51,650 nucleotides of DNA from JBLIDK01 sp047632595 (GCA_047632595.1 JBLIDK010000011.1:1-51650), one strand, 5' to 3'. Shown: positions 32,691-42,138, numbered from the stretch's first letter. Translations and numbers: made by a program. Notes: generated by a model not told the origin, from the letters alone.

Positions 32691-32762
32691 ATTTAAAAGT
32701 TTTGATAACTGGAAGTGTCTCGGGTATGAAAATTTTAAACAAAAAATTTTATTTTTTCTTAA

Positions 32763-32850
32763 GTCAGTCAGAGACTGACAAGAATAAATGTTCGAAGTCT
32801 CTCAACCTGCAAACTAAATGTCCGTTTTAGCCTTCAAGACTTCGAAGAGC
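32763..32850. repeat. Hairpin repeat family R2, copy E
   Basis: Small hairpin GTCAGTC-AGA-GACTGAC (32763-32779), then TTCGAAGTC (32791-32799) and its exact inverse GACTTCGAA (32838-32846). Closely matches copy C. It lies about 75 bases past the stop of the convergent rhomboid gene. Confidence 0.8.
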
Positions 32851-32925
32851 ATGTGCAAGAAAAACTTTATGCCGAGGTCGCAATTAGCTCTTACAATACA
32901 ATCGCGAAATATTTTTTTAAAAATT

Positions 32926-33570
32926 TTATTCCTCAGGCTTATAAATATACTTGATATCCCAAGGACCTGGACCGCCATCTTCTTCTTCTAATTCCCAACT
33001 ATATTTTTTTCTTGTAGGACCACTATCCCTAAACAAAAACACACAAATTGCTCCAAAAATTGCCCCAAAAAGGTGTGCCTCCCAGCTAATATGTTCCTCT
33101 AAAGGCAAAACACCCCAAACCATTCCGCCATATAAAAAAGCTATAACTAACGACAGGGCTAAAAGCTTACGAACTCGTTTAACCAATCCTGTAAAGAAAA
33201 GAAAACTTGCCATTCCGTAAATCACACCACTCATGCCAATATGAAATGCATCACGAGCGAAAAACCAAATTGCCAAGCCTGAGAAAATGTAAATTATTAG
33301 GAGGATTAAGTAGGCGCTTGTTCTATAAAAATAGATTAAGGCACTGGCCAAAAATAAAAATGGAAAAGTATTAGAAACCAAATGTGAAATACTTCCATGA
33401 ATAAAAGGTGTAGTGAAAATGCCGAAAAACCCATGTAGAGTTCTAGGAAATATTCCCAAAAATCCGAAATCTTCTCCATTATAAAGCTCATAGAGCTTAA
33501 TTAACCACATGCTCAAGCAAACAAACAAGGGGAAAATAGTAGATTTTACAATGGATCGTTGTTCGCTCAT
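32926..33570 (-). CDS. Rhomboid-family intramembrane serine protease
   Basis: 214 residues with about six hydrophobic helices. The catalytic Ser114 is in GMSGVIYG (GxSG) and the catalytic His166 in EAHLFGAIFG. HxxxN (His63, Asn67 in HLVSNTF) is the usual oxyanion-hole motif. Such enzymes cut membrane proteins within the bilayer. Short soluble ends. The C-terminus is acidic and Gly-rich (WELEEEDGGPGPW). Substrate unknown. Divergent from the LolC/E-like gene. Confidence 0.93.
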   Translation of the reverse strand: MSEQRSIVKSTIFPLFVCLSMWLIKLYELYNGEDFGFLGIFPRTLHGFFGIFTTPFIHGSISHLVSNTFPFLFLASALIYFYRTSAYLILLIIYIFSGLAIWFFARDAFHIGMSGVIYGMASFLFFTGLVKRVRKLLALSLVIAFLYGGMVWGVLPLEEHISWEAHLFGAIFGAICVFLFRDSGPTRKKYSWELEEEDGGPGPWDIKYIYKPEE

Positions 33571-33626
33571 TTATTTAATTTTTATTCTAATTGATATACC
33601 TAAAGCATAATCAGTAATTTCGAGCT

Positions 33627-34865
33627 GTGAATTTAGGACTCTTTATCGCTAGAAGGTATTTTTTTTCCAAAAAATCTACCAATGTCATCAATATCATCTC
33701 TGGTATTTCAATGCTTGGGGTGTTTGTGGGAAGCGCAGCTTTATTAATTGTTATTAGTGCGTTTAATGGTTTTGAAAAAATTGCCATAGAACTACAAAAT
33801 GCCTTTAACGCTGAACTAAAAATTGAACCTTCAATCGGTAAATTTTTTGATCCTTCAAACTCTACCGTCGCTGAAATTAAAAATTTACCCGGTATTGCAT
33901 ATTACAACGAAATACTAGAGGAAAATGTGTTGTTTAAATTTAAAGAAAGTCAACATATTGGTAAAATTAAGGGCGTGAGCGATACTTATGTGCAGTCGAA
34001 TGAGATAGATTCAAACATGGTTAGCGGCGAATACATGCTAAGCAATAGTGGTATTGACTATGCAGTAATTGGAATTGGGGTAGAGTATGCATTATCTCTT
34101 TATTTGTATTCAGGAGTTGACCCAATAACTGTTTACGCTCCAAAAAAATCGAATAAGCAAATTACGAATTATCAAAATGCTTTTAAAGCCAAAAACATTT
34201 ACCATAGCGGTGTTTTTTCTATTGAACAGGAGTTTGATCAAAACTACATGATTGCGCCAATTTCATTTACTCGGGACTTATTAACCGAACCTTCGTTAAT
34301 TTCTTACATCGAATTGCAATTAAGTGATGAGATAAATTCAAAGAAATTTCAGCGAGAGCTAAAGGAATTACTTGGAGAAGACTTCACCGTTAAAAATCGT
34401 ATTCAGCAAAATGAAACGCTCTACAAAATTCTTAATAGTGAACGCTGGGCAGTGTTTCTCATATTAACTTTTATTCTAATTATTGCCATATGTAATATCA
34501 TAGGGTCTATGACCATGTTGGTGATAGATAAACGAAAAGATGTTGCCATTTTAATGAGCATGGGTGCAAAAAAGCAACTAGTTCAGCGTATTTTCATGCT
34601 TGAAGGTATGCTTATTTCGGGTGCAGGAGTTTTTGCTGGACTTTTAGTAGGAGGCTTAGCTTGTTGGCTGCAGATAACTTTTGCTCTAATAAAAGCGTCT
34701 GGTTTAGTAGGTGGTGTGTATCCAATGGCATTACGGCCATTCGACTTTTTCTTAATACTTTTTACCGTATTGATTCTAGGGTTTTTAGCCTCGTGGTACG
34801 CGGCTAAACAAAACGTAAAACAAGTTGAAAATATTAGTAAAGAAATTGCAGGTTTAGGGGACTAA
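33627..34865 (+). CDS. LolC/LolE-type ABC transporter permease
   Basis: 412 residues. One helix at about 20-50, a large periplasmic (MacB-like) domain to about 275, then three helices in an FtsX domain with DKRKDVAILMSMGAKK at the cytoplasmic coupling region. The closest role is lipoprotein release from the inner membrane (Lol system). The partner ATPase (LolD) is not in the window. The start is GTG at 33627; MNLGLFIARRYFFSKKS is the usual N-terminus. It overlaps the convergent rfbC by 4 bases. Confidence 0.92.
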   Translation: MNLGLFIARRYFFSKKSTNVINIISGISMLGVFVGSAALLIVISAFNGFEKIAIELQNAFNAELKIEPSIGKFFDPSNSTVAEIKNLPGIAYYNEILEENVLFKFKESQHIGKIKGVSDTYVQSNEIDSNMVSGEYMLSNSGIDYAVIGIGVEYALSLYLYSGVDPITVYAPKKSNKQITNYQNAFKAKNIYHSGVFSIEQEFDQNYMIAPISFTRDLLTEPSLISYIELQLSDEINSKKFQRELKELLGEDFTVKNRIQQNETLYKILNSERWAVFLILTFILIIAICNIIGSMTMLVIDKRKDVAILMSMGAKKQLVQRIFMLEGMLISGAGVFAGLLVGGLACWLQITFALIKASGLVGGVYPMALRPFDFFLILFTVLILGFLASWYAAKQNVKQVENISKEIAGLGD

Positions 34866-35404
34866 AACGGACTCTTAAATTCGCTAAACTTTGGAAGAAT
34901 TAGATCCTTTTTACTAATATTTGGCTCATCCACTTGCCAATCAATTCCAAGGTCAAAGTCATTCCAAAGTAATCCTACTTCCGACTCTTTATTATAAGGC
35001 GCAGAGCATTTGTAACTAAATATTGTTTGATCTTCAAGAACTGCAAATCCATGGGCAAAACCTTCAGGAACTAGCATTTGTTTTTTATTTTGCTCTGAGA
35101 GTATTACTGAAATATGCTTGCCATAAGTGGGTGAATCCTTTCTAATATCCACTGCCACATCTAAAACTTTACCTTTAATTACTCGCACTAATTTTGCTTG
35201 TGCAAAAGGAGGCGCTTGAAAGTGTAAACCCCTTACCGTTCCTTTGTGAGACATACTTTCGTTGTCTTGCACAAAAGTGTAAGGAATCTTCAACTTTTTA
35301 AAAAACTCGTCTTTGTAAGTTTCAAAAAAGTAACCCCTTGAATCTTGAAAAATTGTTGGAATAAAAACTAGCACTCCATTAATATGGGTATCGTTAACTC
35401 GCAT
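34862..35404 (-). CDS. rfbC: dTDP-4-dehydrorhamnose 3,5-epimerase
   Basis: Third step of dTDP-L-rhamnose synthesis, feeding surface polysaccharides. 180 residues of the cupin fold, with RGLHFQAPPFAQAKLVRV (about 58-75, catalytic His in GLHF) and VPEGFAHGFAVLEDQTIFSY. The other rfb genes are not in this window. Its ATG shares a base with the DUF4286 stop (TAATG). Confidence 0.96.
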   Translation of the reverse strand: MRVNDTHINGVLVFIPTIFQDSRGYFFETYKDEFFKKLKIPYTFVQDNESMSHKGTVRGLHFQAPPFAQAKLVRVIKGKVLDVAVDIRKDSPTYGKHISVILSEQNKKQMLVPEGFAHGFAVLEDQTIFSYKCSAPYNKESEVGLLWNDFDLGIDWQVDEPNISKKDLILPKFSEFKSPF

Positions 35405-35712
35405 TATTTTGATTCGGACACGACTTCTAAAATGGTTCTAAAAGCAACAAATTTGTCTTTATAACGCATGCTGTGGTCTTTTTGTAGCGATGGTGCAAAT
35501 TGAGTTTCATAGCGTTGAAAATCAGCAAGCGTATCGCAAAAATATTGAATTGAGTAGGTGTTTTGACTGTCAGAACCAATTATTCTACACATTTTATACT
35601 TAGAAAAGATCCCACATTCCATAACTTCTGGAATGTGAATTTCTTTCATATAAGTTAGCCAATCTTCTAAAAGATTTTCATCTACTTGAACGGTAACATT
35701 GTATAAAATCAA
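35404..35712 (-). CDS. DUF4286 family protein
   Basis: 102 residues, a single alpha/beta domain of ferredoxin-like type with no signal peptide. MILYNVTVQVDENLLEDWL and a later YSIQYFCDTLADFQRYE are typical of this Bacteroidota family. The start codon is TTG at 35712, and a TACATTTG promoter box lies 23 bases upstream. Translation is coupled to rfbC. Function unknown. Confidence 0.85.
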   Translation of the reverse strand: MILYNVTVQVDENLLEDWLTYMKEIHIPEVMECGIFSKYKMCRIIGSDSQNTYSIQYFCDTLADFQRYETQFAPSLQKDHSMRYKDKFVAFRTILEVVSESK

Positions 35713-35735
35713 AACTATTTTATTGTGGTTTGCTG

Positions 35736-35743
35736 CAAATGTA
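35736..35743 (-). promoter_or_regulatory. -7 box TACATTTG of the DUF4286-rfbC unit
   Basis: Exact TAnnTTTG match on the minus strand, 23 bases before the TTG start. No TTG found at the expected -33 place. Confidence 0.55.
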
Positions 35744-35763
35744 TAGAATTACTGCGTTAAAAA

Positions 35764-37572
35764 TTAATTAACTAATACATCTCCACGTAAAAAACGGAAG
35801 CGTTTTCGAGCTTCGACGCTCAATAAACTTCCAGGATAGTCGGTTAACAATAGCTTGTAATATTCCATGGCCTTTTCAGGTTGATTTAAAAACTTATCAT
35901 AAATTTCAGCTAGCTGAAACACGGCATTATCAGCTAAAATATCAGTACCATAGTCACTTACTATTTTTTCAAGTTTTGCAATCACTTGGTCTATTTCTCC
36001 TGTTTTTTTAAATATTTGAGCTTGTACAAACAACACTTCATCGTCAAGCGGGTGGTCTGGGTACAATATCTCTAAGCTATCTAAGGTTAGTAGAGATTCG
36101 CTGAATTTATTTTGAAAACGTAATAAATCAGCCTTAGCGAAAAGTTTCATCGCATCAACTGTAGAATCAAGTCCTGTGTTGTCAGCAATTAATAAACCTA
36201 AATCTAAGGCGTCGTTGGCTGTTAGTTGAGACGTAGAAGTTCTTAAAATAAACAATAAGGTTTTAGCCCATTCAAAATCTCCTGCATAATAATACAAACG
36301 TGCATTTCTAAATTTTGCTTCTCTACCAATTGGGTCGTCTTTATATTTTTTATCAACCTGACTATAAATTAAAGAAGCTTCCCAAATGGTATTGTTTAAT
36401 AACAATACATCGCCTAATTCTAGTTTGCACTGAGCTTGGGCTTGTGGGTTAAGGCCAGGTAAGTCAATGGCTTCTTTCAAAACAGAGATTGCTGTATCCA
36501 ATTTATCAAGATAAAAAGCTTGCAAATGGGCCAAATCTTTCAACGCAAAAACAGTTTGAGAGGATTTTCCAAAATCGCGCAAGAATGAATAATACACACT
36601 TTCTAATTCCACTAAATCATCATTTGTGTATGATGACTCCGTGATTTTATTTTTTTTAACTTCTAAATATTTCAAGTTGGCATCTAAATAATTTAGGGAT
36701 TCGTTTCCTTTATCTATAACATATTTAAAAGCTTTTTCAGCTGTTTCATAGTCTGAACTGCGCATAAACAAATCGCCTAATTGCATTACTCGCTGTCCGT
36801 TTTCCTTAAAACGCCTATCTAAAGCCTTGGCCTGAATTAATGCCCCATTAAAATCCTTTTGCTGTAATTGCAACCAAATTAACATTTCATTAAATATTGG
36901 ACTGTTAGGGTTGTTCTGAATCCGTTTGTACAAGGCGTTTTTTAACATTTCCTGGTTTTCAGGCTTCACTAACGATTCTTGTAGCTTGTTTTGCATTTCA
37001 GCTTTAGCTGAGGCTTCGTATTCTACAATATTTAAATACTCTTCAATTGCTAAATCAAATTGACCGTTAACTCTATAAATACCTGCGAGCTCTAATGAAA
37101 AGGCAAGTGGGTTTAGAAGCTGTTTACGTCCCGTAATAATGGTTTTTATAGCGTAGTCAACATTTCCATATCGAACAAAAGTCTTGCTTAATTGGTCTAT
37201 TAAAAATTCATTTGGGGTTAATTCCTTTACGGCGTTGTTGTAATTTTTACCTGCAGACTTTGGGTCTTCTTTTAAGGATTCTATATACCCTAAATCAGCA
37301 TAATAAAGCGATTTCTCTTTTTGAGATCTTAATTCAGATTTGGCTAATTTTTCAGCTTTCTCTAACTCTTCGAGCTTAAAGTAAGTGTAGAGTAAATTGC
37401 TGTAGTAGAGTCGTGAAGGGGTTTTGTCAAACAATTCCTCATATAATTCCGAAGCCTTTGCAAACTCCTCATTTTGTAAATACTGATTCGCAAGCAAAGG
37501 CTTGTTACCATTTTGTCCAAAGCTTGGAGACAAAATACAAAATAGAAAAGCTATAAAAAGAAATTTCTTCAT
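35764..37572 (-). CDS. Secreted tetratricopeptide-repeat protein
   Basis: 602 residues with a signal peptide (MKKFLFIAFLFCILSPSFGQ). The rest is almost all helical, made of TPR-like repeats: YLQNEEFAKASELYEELFDK near the start, YYAGDFEWAKTLLFIL and the last one IYDKFLNQPEKAMEYYKLLL. Such proteins are scaffolds, here in the periplasm or at the cell envelope. It stands alone, divergent from miaB. The partner is unknown. Confidence 0.9.
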   Translation of the reverse strand: MKKFLFIAFLFCILSPSFGQNGNKPLLANQYLQNEEFAKASELYEELFDKTPSRLYYSNLLYTYFKLEELEKAEKLAKSELRSQKEKSLYYADLGYIESLKEDPKSAGKNYNNAVKELTPNEFLIDQLSKTFVRYGNVDYAIKTIITGRKQLLNPLAFSLELAGIYRVNGQFDLAIEEYLNIVEYEASAKAEMQNKLQESLVKPENQEMLKNALYKRIQNNPNSPIFNEMLIWLQLQQKDFNGALIQAKALDRRFKENGQRVMQLGDLFMRSSDYETAEKAFKYVIDKGNESLNYLDANLKYLEVKKNKITESSYTNDDLVELESVYYSFLRDFGKSSQTVFALKDLAHLQAFYLDKLDTAISVLKEAIDLPGLNPQAQAQCKLELGDVLLLNNTIWEASLIYSQVDKKYKDDPIGREAKFRNARLYYYAGDFEWAKTLLFILRTSTSQLTANDALDLGLLIADNTGLDSTVDAMKLFAKADLLRFQNKFSESLLTLDSLEILYPDHPLDDEVLFVQAQIFKKTGEIDQVIAKLEKIVSDYGTDILADNAVFQLAEIYDKFLNQPEKAMEYYKLLLTDYPGSLLSVEARKRFRFLRGDVLVN

Positions 37573-37697
37573 ACTGGAATAATAACGCTGGGAAGTTAGA
37601 TTATTTCATCAGAATAACCTTAAAGAACCTCAAATGTTCTAAATATTTTACACTTAAATTGATAGTCTGACAACATGGCAGTATACTTCAAAAATCG

Positions 37698-37705
37698 TAC
37701 CTTTG
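37698..37705 (+). promoter_or_regulatory. -7 box TACCTTTG of the miaB operon
   Basis: Exact TAnnTTTG match, 20 bases before the miaB ATG and pointing into the five-gene operon. No clear TTG at -33. Confidence 0.6.
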
Positions 37706-37725
37706 TATATTGAAAAACACAATAA

Positions 37726-39135
37726 ATGTTTGAAGAGTCAAAATTAGTAGAAGAAAGTAGACAAGGTGAGGCCTTGTTGATGGAGAAAAAGGGGGCTTCG
37801 GCAGAGACACGAAAGGTGTATATTGAAACCTATGGTTGCCAAATGAATTTCTCAGATTCAGAAATTGTTGCATCTATTTTGCAAGAAAATGATTTTGAAA
37901 CGGTAGCCGATCCACTTAATGCAGATTTAGTATTCATAAACACCTGTAGCATCCGTGAAAACGCTGAACAAAAAGCAAGACAGCGCTTGCGTTCCTTCAA
38001 AGAAGCAAAAAAAGACAATCCAAAAATGATTATTGGTGTGCTTGGATGCATGGCTGAGCGACTAAAATCAAAATTTTTAGAAGAAGAAAAGTTAGTTGAT
38101 ATAGTTGTAGGTCCAGATGCTTACCGCGATTTACCAAAACTTATAGAACAAGTTGATGGCGGCCATAAGGCAGTAAATGTTCTATTATCTCGAGAAGAAA
38201 CTTACGCAGATATTAGCCCTGTTCGCTTAGGAAGTAATGGAGTTAGTGCATTTGTATCTATTATGCGTGGCTGCGATAACATGTGTTCATTTTGCGTGGT
38301 GCCTTTTACAAGAGGAAGAGAACGCAGCAGAGATCCAAAATCAATTGTTCAAGAAATTAAAGAATTAAGTGAAAAAGGATTCAAAGAAATTACACTTCTA
38401 GGGCAGAATGTTGATTCATTCAAATTTGCCAATGAAGATGGAGCAATTATAAACTTTGCGGAGTTACTTCACATGTCGGCATTGGTAGATTCTACGATGA
38501 GAATCCGTTTTTCTACAAGCCATCCAAAAGATATTACCGATGAAGTTATAGAAACCATTGCAGCACACGATAATATTTGCAATTACATTCACTTGCCAGT
38601 TCAGTCTGGAAGTTCATCCGTTCTAAAAAGAATGAATAGAACCTATACTCGTGAGTGGTATATAAATAGAATTGACGCTATAAGGCGAATTATACCAAAC
38701 TGCGGTATTTCTACTGATATGATTAGCGGTTTTTGTGGTGAAACAGATCAAGATCAAGAGGAAACTTTATCACTAATGGATTATGTAAAGTTTGATTTTG
38801 CTTACATGTACAAGTATTCTGAAAGACCAGGGACTTTGGCTGCAAAGAAATACGAAGACGATGTGGTTGAGGCTGTAAAACAAGCGCGACTTGCAGCCAT
38901 CATCAGAAAACAACAGCAACATGCCTTTGAGCAATTAAAACAACATGTAAACAAGGTGCACACCGTTTTAATTGAGGGAAATTCAAAGAAAAGCGACCAA
39001 GATTTCTGCGGAAGAAACGATCAAAATGCAATGATGGTTTTCCCTAAAAAGCCAGGGGTTAAAGTAGGAGATTATGTTAAGGTTTTAGGTAAAGACTGCA
39101 CTACGGCAACATTGTTAGGAGAAATAGTAGAGTAA
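37726..39135 (+). CDS. miaB: tRNA-2-methylthio-N6-isopentenyladenosine synthase MiaB
   Basis: Radical SAM methylthiotransferase acting on A37 of tRNA. 469 residues. The N-terminal UPF0004 domain has the cluster Cys38, Cys74 and Cys108. The radical SAM motif CDNMCSFC gives Cys183, Cys187 and Cys190. A TRAM domain ends the protein (about 400-469). No lesion seen. The downstream sigma-54 activator begins 3 bases after its stop. Confidence 0.97.
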   Translation: MFEESKLVEESRQGEALLMEKKGASAETRKVYIETYGCQMNFSDSEIVASILQENDFETVADPLNADLVFINTCSIRENAEQKARQRLRSFKEAKKDNPKMIIGVLGCMAERLKSKFLEEEKLVDIVVGPDAYRDLPKLIEQVDGGHKAVNVLLSREETYADISPVRLGSNGVSAFVSIMRGCDNMCSFCVVPFTRGRERSRDPKSIVQEIKELSEKGFKEITLLGQNVDSFKFANEDGAIINFAELLHMSALVDSTMRIRFSTSHPKDITDEVIETIAAHDNICNYIHLPVQSGSSSVLKRMNRTYTREWYINRIDAIRRIIPNCGISTDMISGFCGETDQDQEETLSLMDYVKFDFAYMYKYSERPGTLAAKKYEDDVVEAVKQARLAAIIRKQQQHAFEQLKQHVNKVHTVLIEGNSKKSDQDFCGRNDQNAMMVFPKKPGVKVGDYVKVLGKDCTTATLLGEIVE

Positions 39136-39138
39136 TAC

Positions 39139-40368
39139 GTGGATATTCAAAGTATAAAACAACGGTTTGGAATAATTGGGACCTCAGAACTCTTGAATAG
39201 GGCTATTGACATTGCACGTCAAGTAGCACCTACAGATATGAATGTGCTTATAAATGGTGAAAGTGGTGTTGGTAAAGAGGTGTTCTCTCATATCATTCAT
39301 CAAATTAGTCCACGTAAACACAACTCATTTATTGCAGTAAACTGCGGTGCCATCCCTGAAGGAACAATAGATTCTGAGCTTTTTGGACATGAAAAAGGAG
39401 CATTTACCGGCGCAACTGATTCCCGTAAAGGATATTTTGAAGAGGTTGATGGAGGCACTATTTTTTTAGATGAAATAGGAGAATTGCCGTTAGAAACTCA
39501 AAGTAGATTACTGAGAGTTTTAGAAACAGGCGAATATATCCGTGTAGGTTCAAGCAGTGTTAAAAAAACCAGTGTTCGCGTAATTGCAGCAACCAATGTT
39601 GATTTAATTGAAGCGGTATCAGCTCATAAATTTAGAGAAGATCTTTATTATAGATTAAGCACGGTGCCAATTGCCATTCCACCATTACGCGATAGAAAAG
39701 GGGATATTCATATACTTTTTAGAAAATTTGCATCTGATTTTGCTTCAAAAAATAACATTCCAATGTTGACTTTGGAACCAGAAGCCATTGAAGTGTTAAT
39801 TAATGCACCTTGGCCAGGAAATGTTAGGCAATTAAAGAATATTGCTGAACAAATTGTGCTTTTGGAAAAGAATAGAGTGGTGTCAGCCAAAAACCTAATT
39901 CATTACATACCAACAAAAGCGCCAAATCGACTTCCAGTGTTGTTTGGAGGAGAAAGCTCAACAGGAATTAATGAAAGAGATTTACTCTACAAGGTTCTTT
40001 TTGAGATGAAAAAAGACATGAACGATTTGAAAAGAGTTGTTCTTGATTTATTACAAAACAATAATGTGGATGTTTCGGAGCAGAATAACCAAGATATTGT
40101 AGAAAAAATCATTCATGAATTAGGTCCTAAAGGAAATACACCATTTGAACCTGAAGTACCAACCTACAAACCAACTCCTGTAAGTTATAACGACGAGCCC
40201 ATTTACGACCACGAAGAGGTGGAAGAAACTCTTTCTTTGGCAGACCATGAAAAAGAATTAATTAAAAAGGCACTAGAGAAGCATCAAGGGAAAAGAAAAG
40301 ATGCAGCACATGAACTGGGAATTAGTGAACGAACCTTGTATAGAAAAATAAAAGAATATGATTTATAG
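39139..40368 (+). CDS. Sigma-54-dependent activator without receiver domain
   Basis: 409 residues. The AAA+ domain begins within 15 residues of the start: Walker A GESGVGKE (40-47), the sigma-54 contact loop GAFTGA (87-92) and Walker B FLDEIGE (109-115). A Fis-type helix-turn-helix ends the protein (KRKDAAHELGISERTLYRKI). The linker of about 265-375 is acidic. There is no receiver, GAF or PAS domain, so the signal must come by other means. The start is GTG. Its 3' end overlaps lptE by 11 bases. In Bacteroidota this gene is often in this place, between miaB and lptE. Confidence 0.94.
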   Translation: MDIQSIKQRFGIIGTSELLNRAIDIARQVAPTDMNVLINGESGVGKEVFSHIIHQISPRKHNSFIAVNCGAIPEGTIDSELFGHEKGAFTGATDSRKGYFEEVDGGTIFLDEIGELPLETQSRLLRVLETGEYIRVGSSSVKKTSVRVIAATNVDLIEAVSAHKFREDLYYRLSTVPIAIPPLRDRKGDIHILFRKFASDFASKNNIPMLTLEPEAIEVLINAPWPGNVRQLKNIAEQIVLLEKNRVVSAKNLIHYIPTKAPNRLPVLFGGESSTGINERDLLYKVLFEMKKDMNDLKRVVLDLLQNNNVDVSEQNNQDIVEKIIHELGPKGNTPFEPEVPTYKPTPVSYNDEPIYDHEEVEETLSLADHEKELIKKALEKHQGKRKDAAHELGISERTLYRKIKEYDL

Positions 40369-40852
40369 ACTGCTTTTGTTTATTCCAATTCTACTATTAA
40401 GTGGCTGTTCTTATTCGTTTACAGGTGCATCAATTTCACCTGATTCAGAAACGTTTAGTGTAACAAAATTTCCGAATAATGCGCCATTAGTTGTGCCAAC
40501 CTTAAGTATTGTTTTTACTGAAAAATTAAAAGACAAAGTATTAAATAGTACAACCCTTGATGCCGTTTCAAGAGATGGGGACGTGCGTTTTGACGGGTCA
40601 ATAACCCAATTTGCTACTGGTCCAGTAAACATCCAGGGAAATCAAACAGCAGCACAAAGTAGACTTACAATAGGTGTGAGAGTGGTGTTTGTTGATAAAA
40701 ACGACAATAAAAAAAGCTGGGAAGCAAACTTTAGTCGATTTGCAGACTACCCAAGAACACAAGATTTATCACTAGTACAAGATGCATTGACAGAAGATAT
40801 TCTGGATCAACTAATCAACGATATATTTTTGAAAGCTTTCGCCAATTGGTAG
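40358..40852 (+). CDS. lptE: LptE-family lipoprotein
   Basis: 164 residues with a lipobox LLLSGCSYSF (Cys17). The mature domain matches the Bacteroidota LptE-like family, with a TDALSRDGDVRFDGSI-type stretch. In the LPS export machine LptE plugs and assembles the LptD barrel in the outer membrane. Sequence similarity to the proteobacterial LptE is low; the call rests on family pattern and its place before secG. Overlaps the upstream gene by 11 bases. Confidence 0.85.
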   Translation: MIYRLLLFIPILLLSGCSYSFTGASISPDSETFSVTKFPNNAPLVVPTLSIVFTEKLKDKVLNSTTLDAVSRDGDVRFDGSITQFATGPVNIQGNQTAAQSRLTIGVRVVFVDKNDNKKSWEANFSRFADYPRTQDLSLVQDALTEDILDQLINDIFLKAFANW

Positions 40853-40865
40853 TATATTAGCAACA

Positions 40866-41780
40866 TTGGATACAACAAAGTCAACATATAGCATTAAAGA
40901 CCTGAGCGAAGCAGAGAAAGAAACATTAGATGGTTTCCTTTTAGCCTATCCGTTCTATTCTGTAGAAAATGATTTAGAAAGTCCTGAAAAGTTAAAAAAG
41001 GCCTCTTTGCTTTCTGTAAATCGAGAGAACTTGTTCCGTTCAGTTTTTGGAAAGAAAACTAGTGTAGAACAACAAGTTGAAGTTGAAGAGCCAAGCTTAA
41101 ATGAAATTCAAAGCTCACTTGTTGAGGGTATTGTTCAAGAAGAACCTGAGCTAGTTGAGCCGAACGCGCCTTTATTCACCTTAGATTCTGAAGAGCTAGT
41201 TGAAGAAATAGAGGAACAAGTGGATGCTTCGGTTGAAACTATCCCACATGGGCATTCATTTTACTCTTGGTTAAGTGAATTTAAGAAACACAGTCAAGCT
41301 GCTACTGAGTTTGGTGAGAAAGAAGAAGAAGAAAAAGACATTGTTAAGCTGGATGTTTCAAAGCCAATAGAAGCTTATATTGAATTTCATGCTCCAAAAC
41401 TGGATCCATCTGACCCATTAGAAAGACTATACGCAGAGTCGGCGGTTCAATTAAAAGACTATTCACAAGATTATTTAGAAGAAGATAATCCTGGTCTAAA
41501 AACAAGCAAAAGTGAAATCATTAATTCATTTTTAGCCAAGCAACCATCAATAAGACCGGCGCTTCATCAAGATGAAAATTACCAGTCAATTGAAAATAAA
41601 GCTAGGCCAAGTGGGGAGTTAAATGCAGAGGTTTATACCGAAACATTGGCGCTAATTTTTGAGAAACAGAAGCATTTTAATAGGGCAATTGAAGTTTATA
41701 AACAATTGCTATTGAAAATGCCCGAAAAAAACCGTTATTTTGCAAGCCGCATAGCGGAGTTGAAGAATAAGATAAAGTAA
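40866..41780 (+). CDS. Acidic protein with C-terminal TPR-like repeat
   Basis: 304 residues, no signal peptide. Very acidic in the middle (about 80-165, Glu-rich), low in Cys. The C-terminus has one TPR-like helix pair (LALIFEKQKHFNRAIEVYKQLLLKMPEK). The start is TTG at 40866, 13 bases past lptE. It is a regular member of the lptE-secG neighbourhood in Bacteroidota but has no known function. A scaffold in outer-membrane biogenesis is possible, from context only. Confidence 0.82.
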   Translation: MDTTKSTYSIKDLSEAEKETLDGFLLAYPFYSVENDLESPEKLKKASLLSVNRENLFRSVFGKKTSVEQQVEVEEPSLNEIQSSLVEGIVQEEPELVEPNAPLFTLDSEELVEEIEEQVDASVETIPHGHSFYSWLSEFKKHSQAATEFGEKEEEEKDIVKLDVSKPIEAYIEFHAPKLDPSDPLERLYAESAVQLKDYSQDYLEEDNPGLKTSKSEIINSFLAKQPSIRPALHQDENYQSIENKARPSGELNAEVYTETLALIFEKQKHFNRAIEVYKQLLLKMPEKNRYFASRIAELKNKIK

Positions 41781-41786
41781 AAAGAA

Positions 41787-42137
41787 ATGTACGTATTCCT
41801 TACGATAGTAACAGTTATAATTTGTATCCTGTTGATTTTGATAGTTTTAGTTCAAAATCCTAAAGGTGGTGGTTTGTCATCAACATTTGGTGGTGGTGGT
41901 GGACAAGTGATGGGAGTACAACGTACAAACGACTTTTTAGAGAAATCTACCTGGACTTTAGCCATTGCACTAGTTGTTTTGAGTTTAAGTCTCACCTTTT
42001 TTATGCCTTCAAAAGCAGGTGGTCAATCAATTCAAGAATCTGAGATTCAAGATCAAATTGATAACCAAGGTGGAGTTCCTCCATCGTTAGAAAACACTCC
42101 TTCTCCAATTCCTTTGGAAGAAGAGCCAGCAGAGTAA
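41787..42137 (+). CDS. secG: Preprotein translocase subunit SecG
   Basis: Small membrane subunit of the SecYEG channel. 116 residues with two helices (about 3-23 and 55-75) around the Gly-rich loop VQNPKGGGLSSTFGGGGGQ, the family hallmark. The C-terminal tail is acidic and Pro-rich, as in other Bacteroidota. Last gene of the miaB operon. The convergent pseudogene begins 1 base after its stop. Confidence 0.95.
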   Translation: MYVFLTIVTVIICILLILIVLVQNPKGGGLSSTFGGGGGQVMGVQRTNDFLEKSTWTLAIALVVLSLSLTFFMPSKAGGQSIQESEIQDQIDNQGGVPPSLENTPSPIPLEEEPAE

Positions 42138-42138
42138 T

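Noticed and set aside
32587..32778. 63-codon open frame on the plus strand
   Set aside because: It starts inside a terminator and crosses repeat R1 copy 2, so it is a by-product of the repeats.
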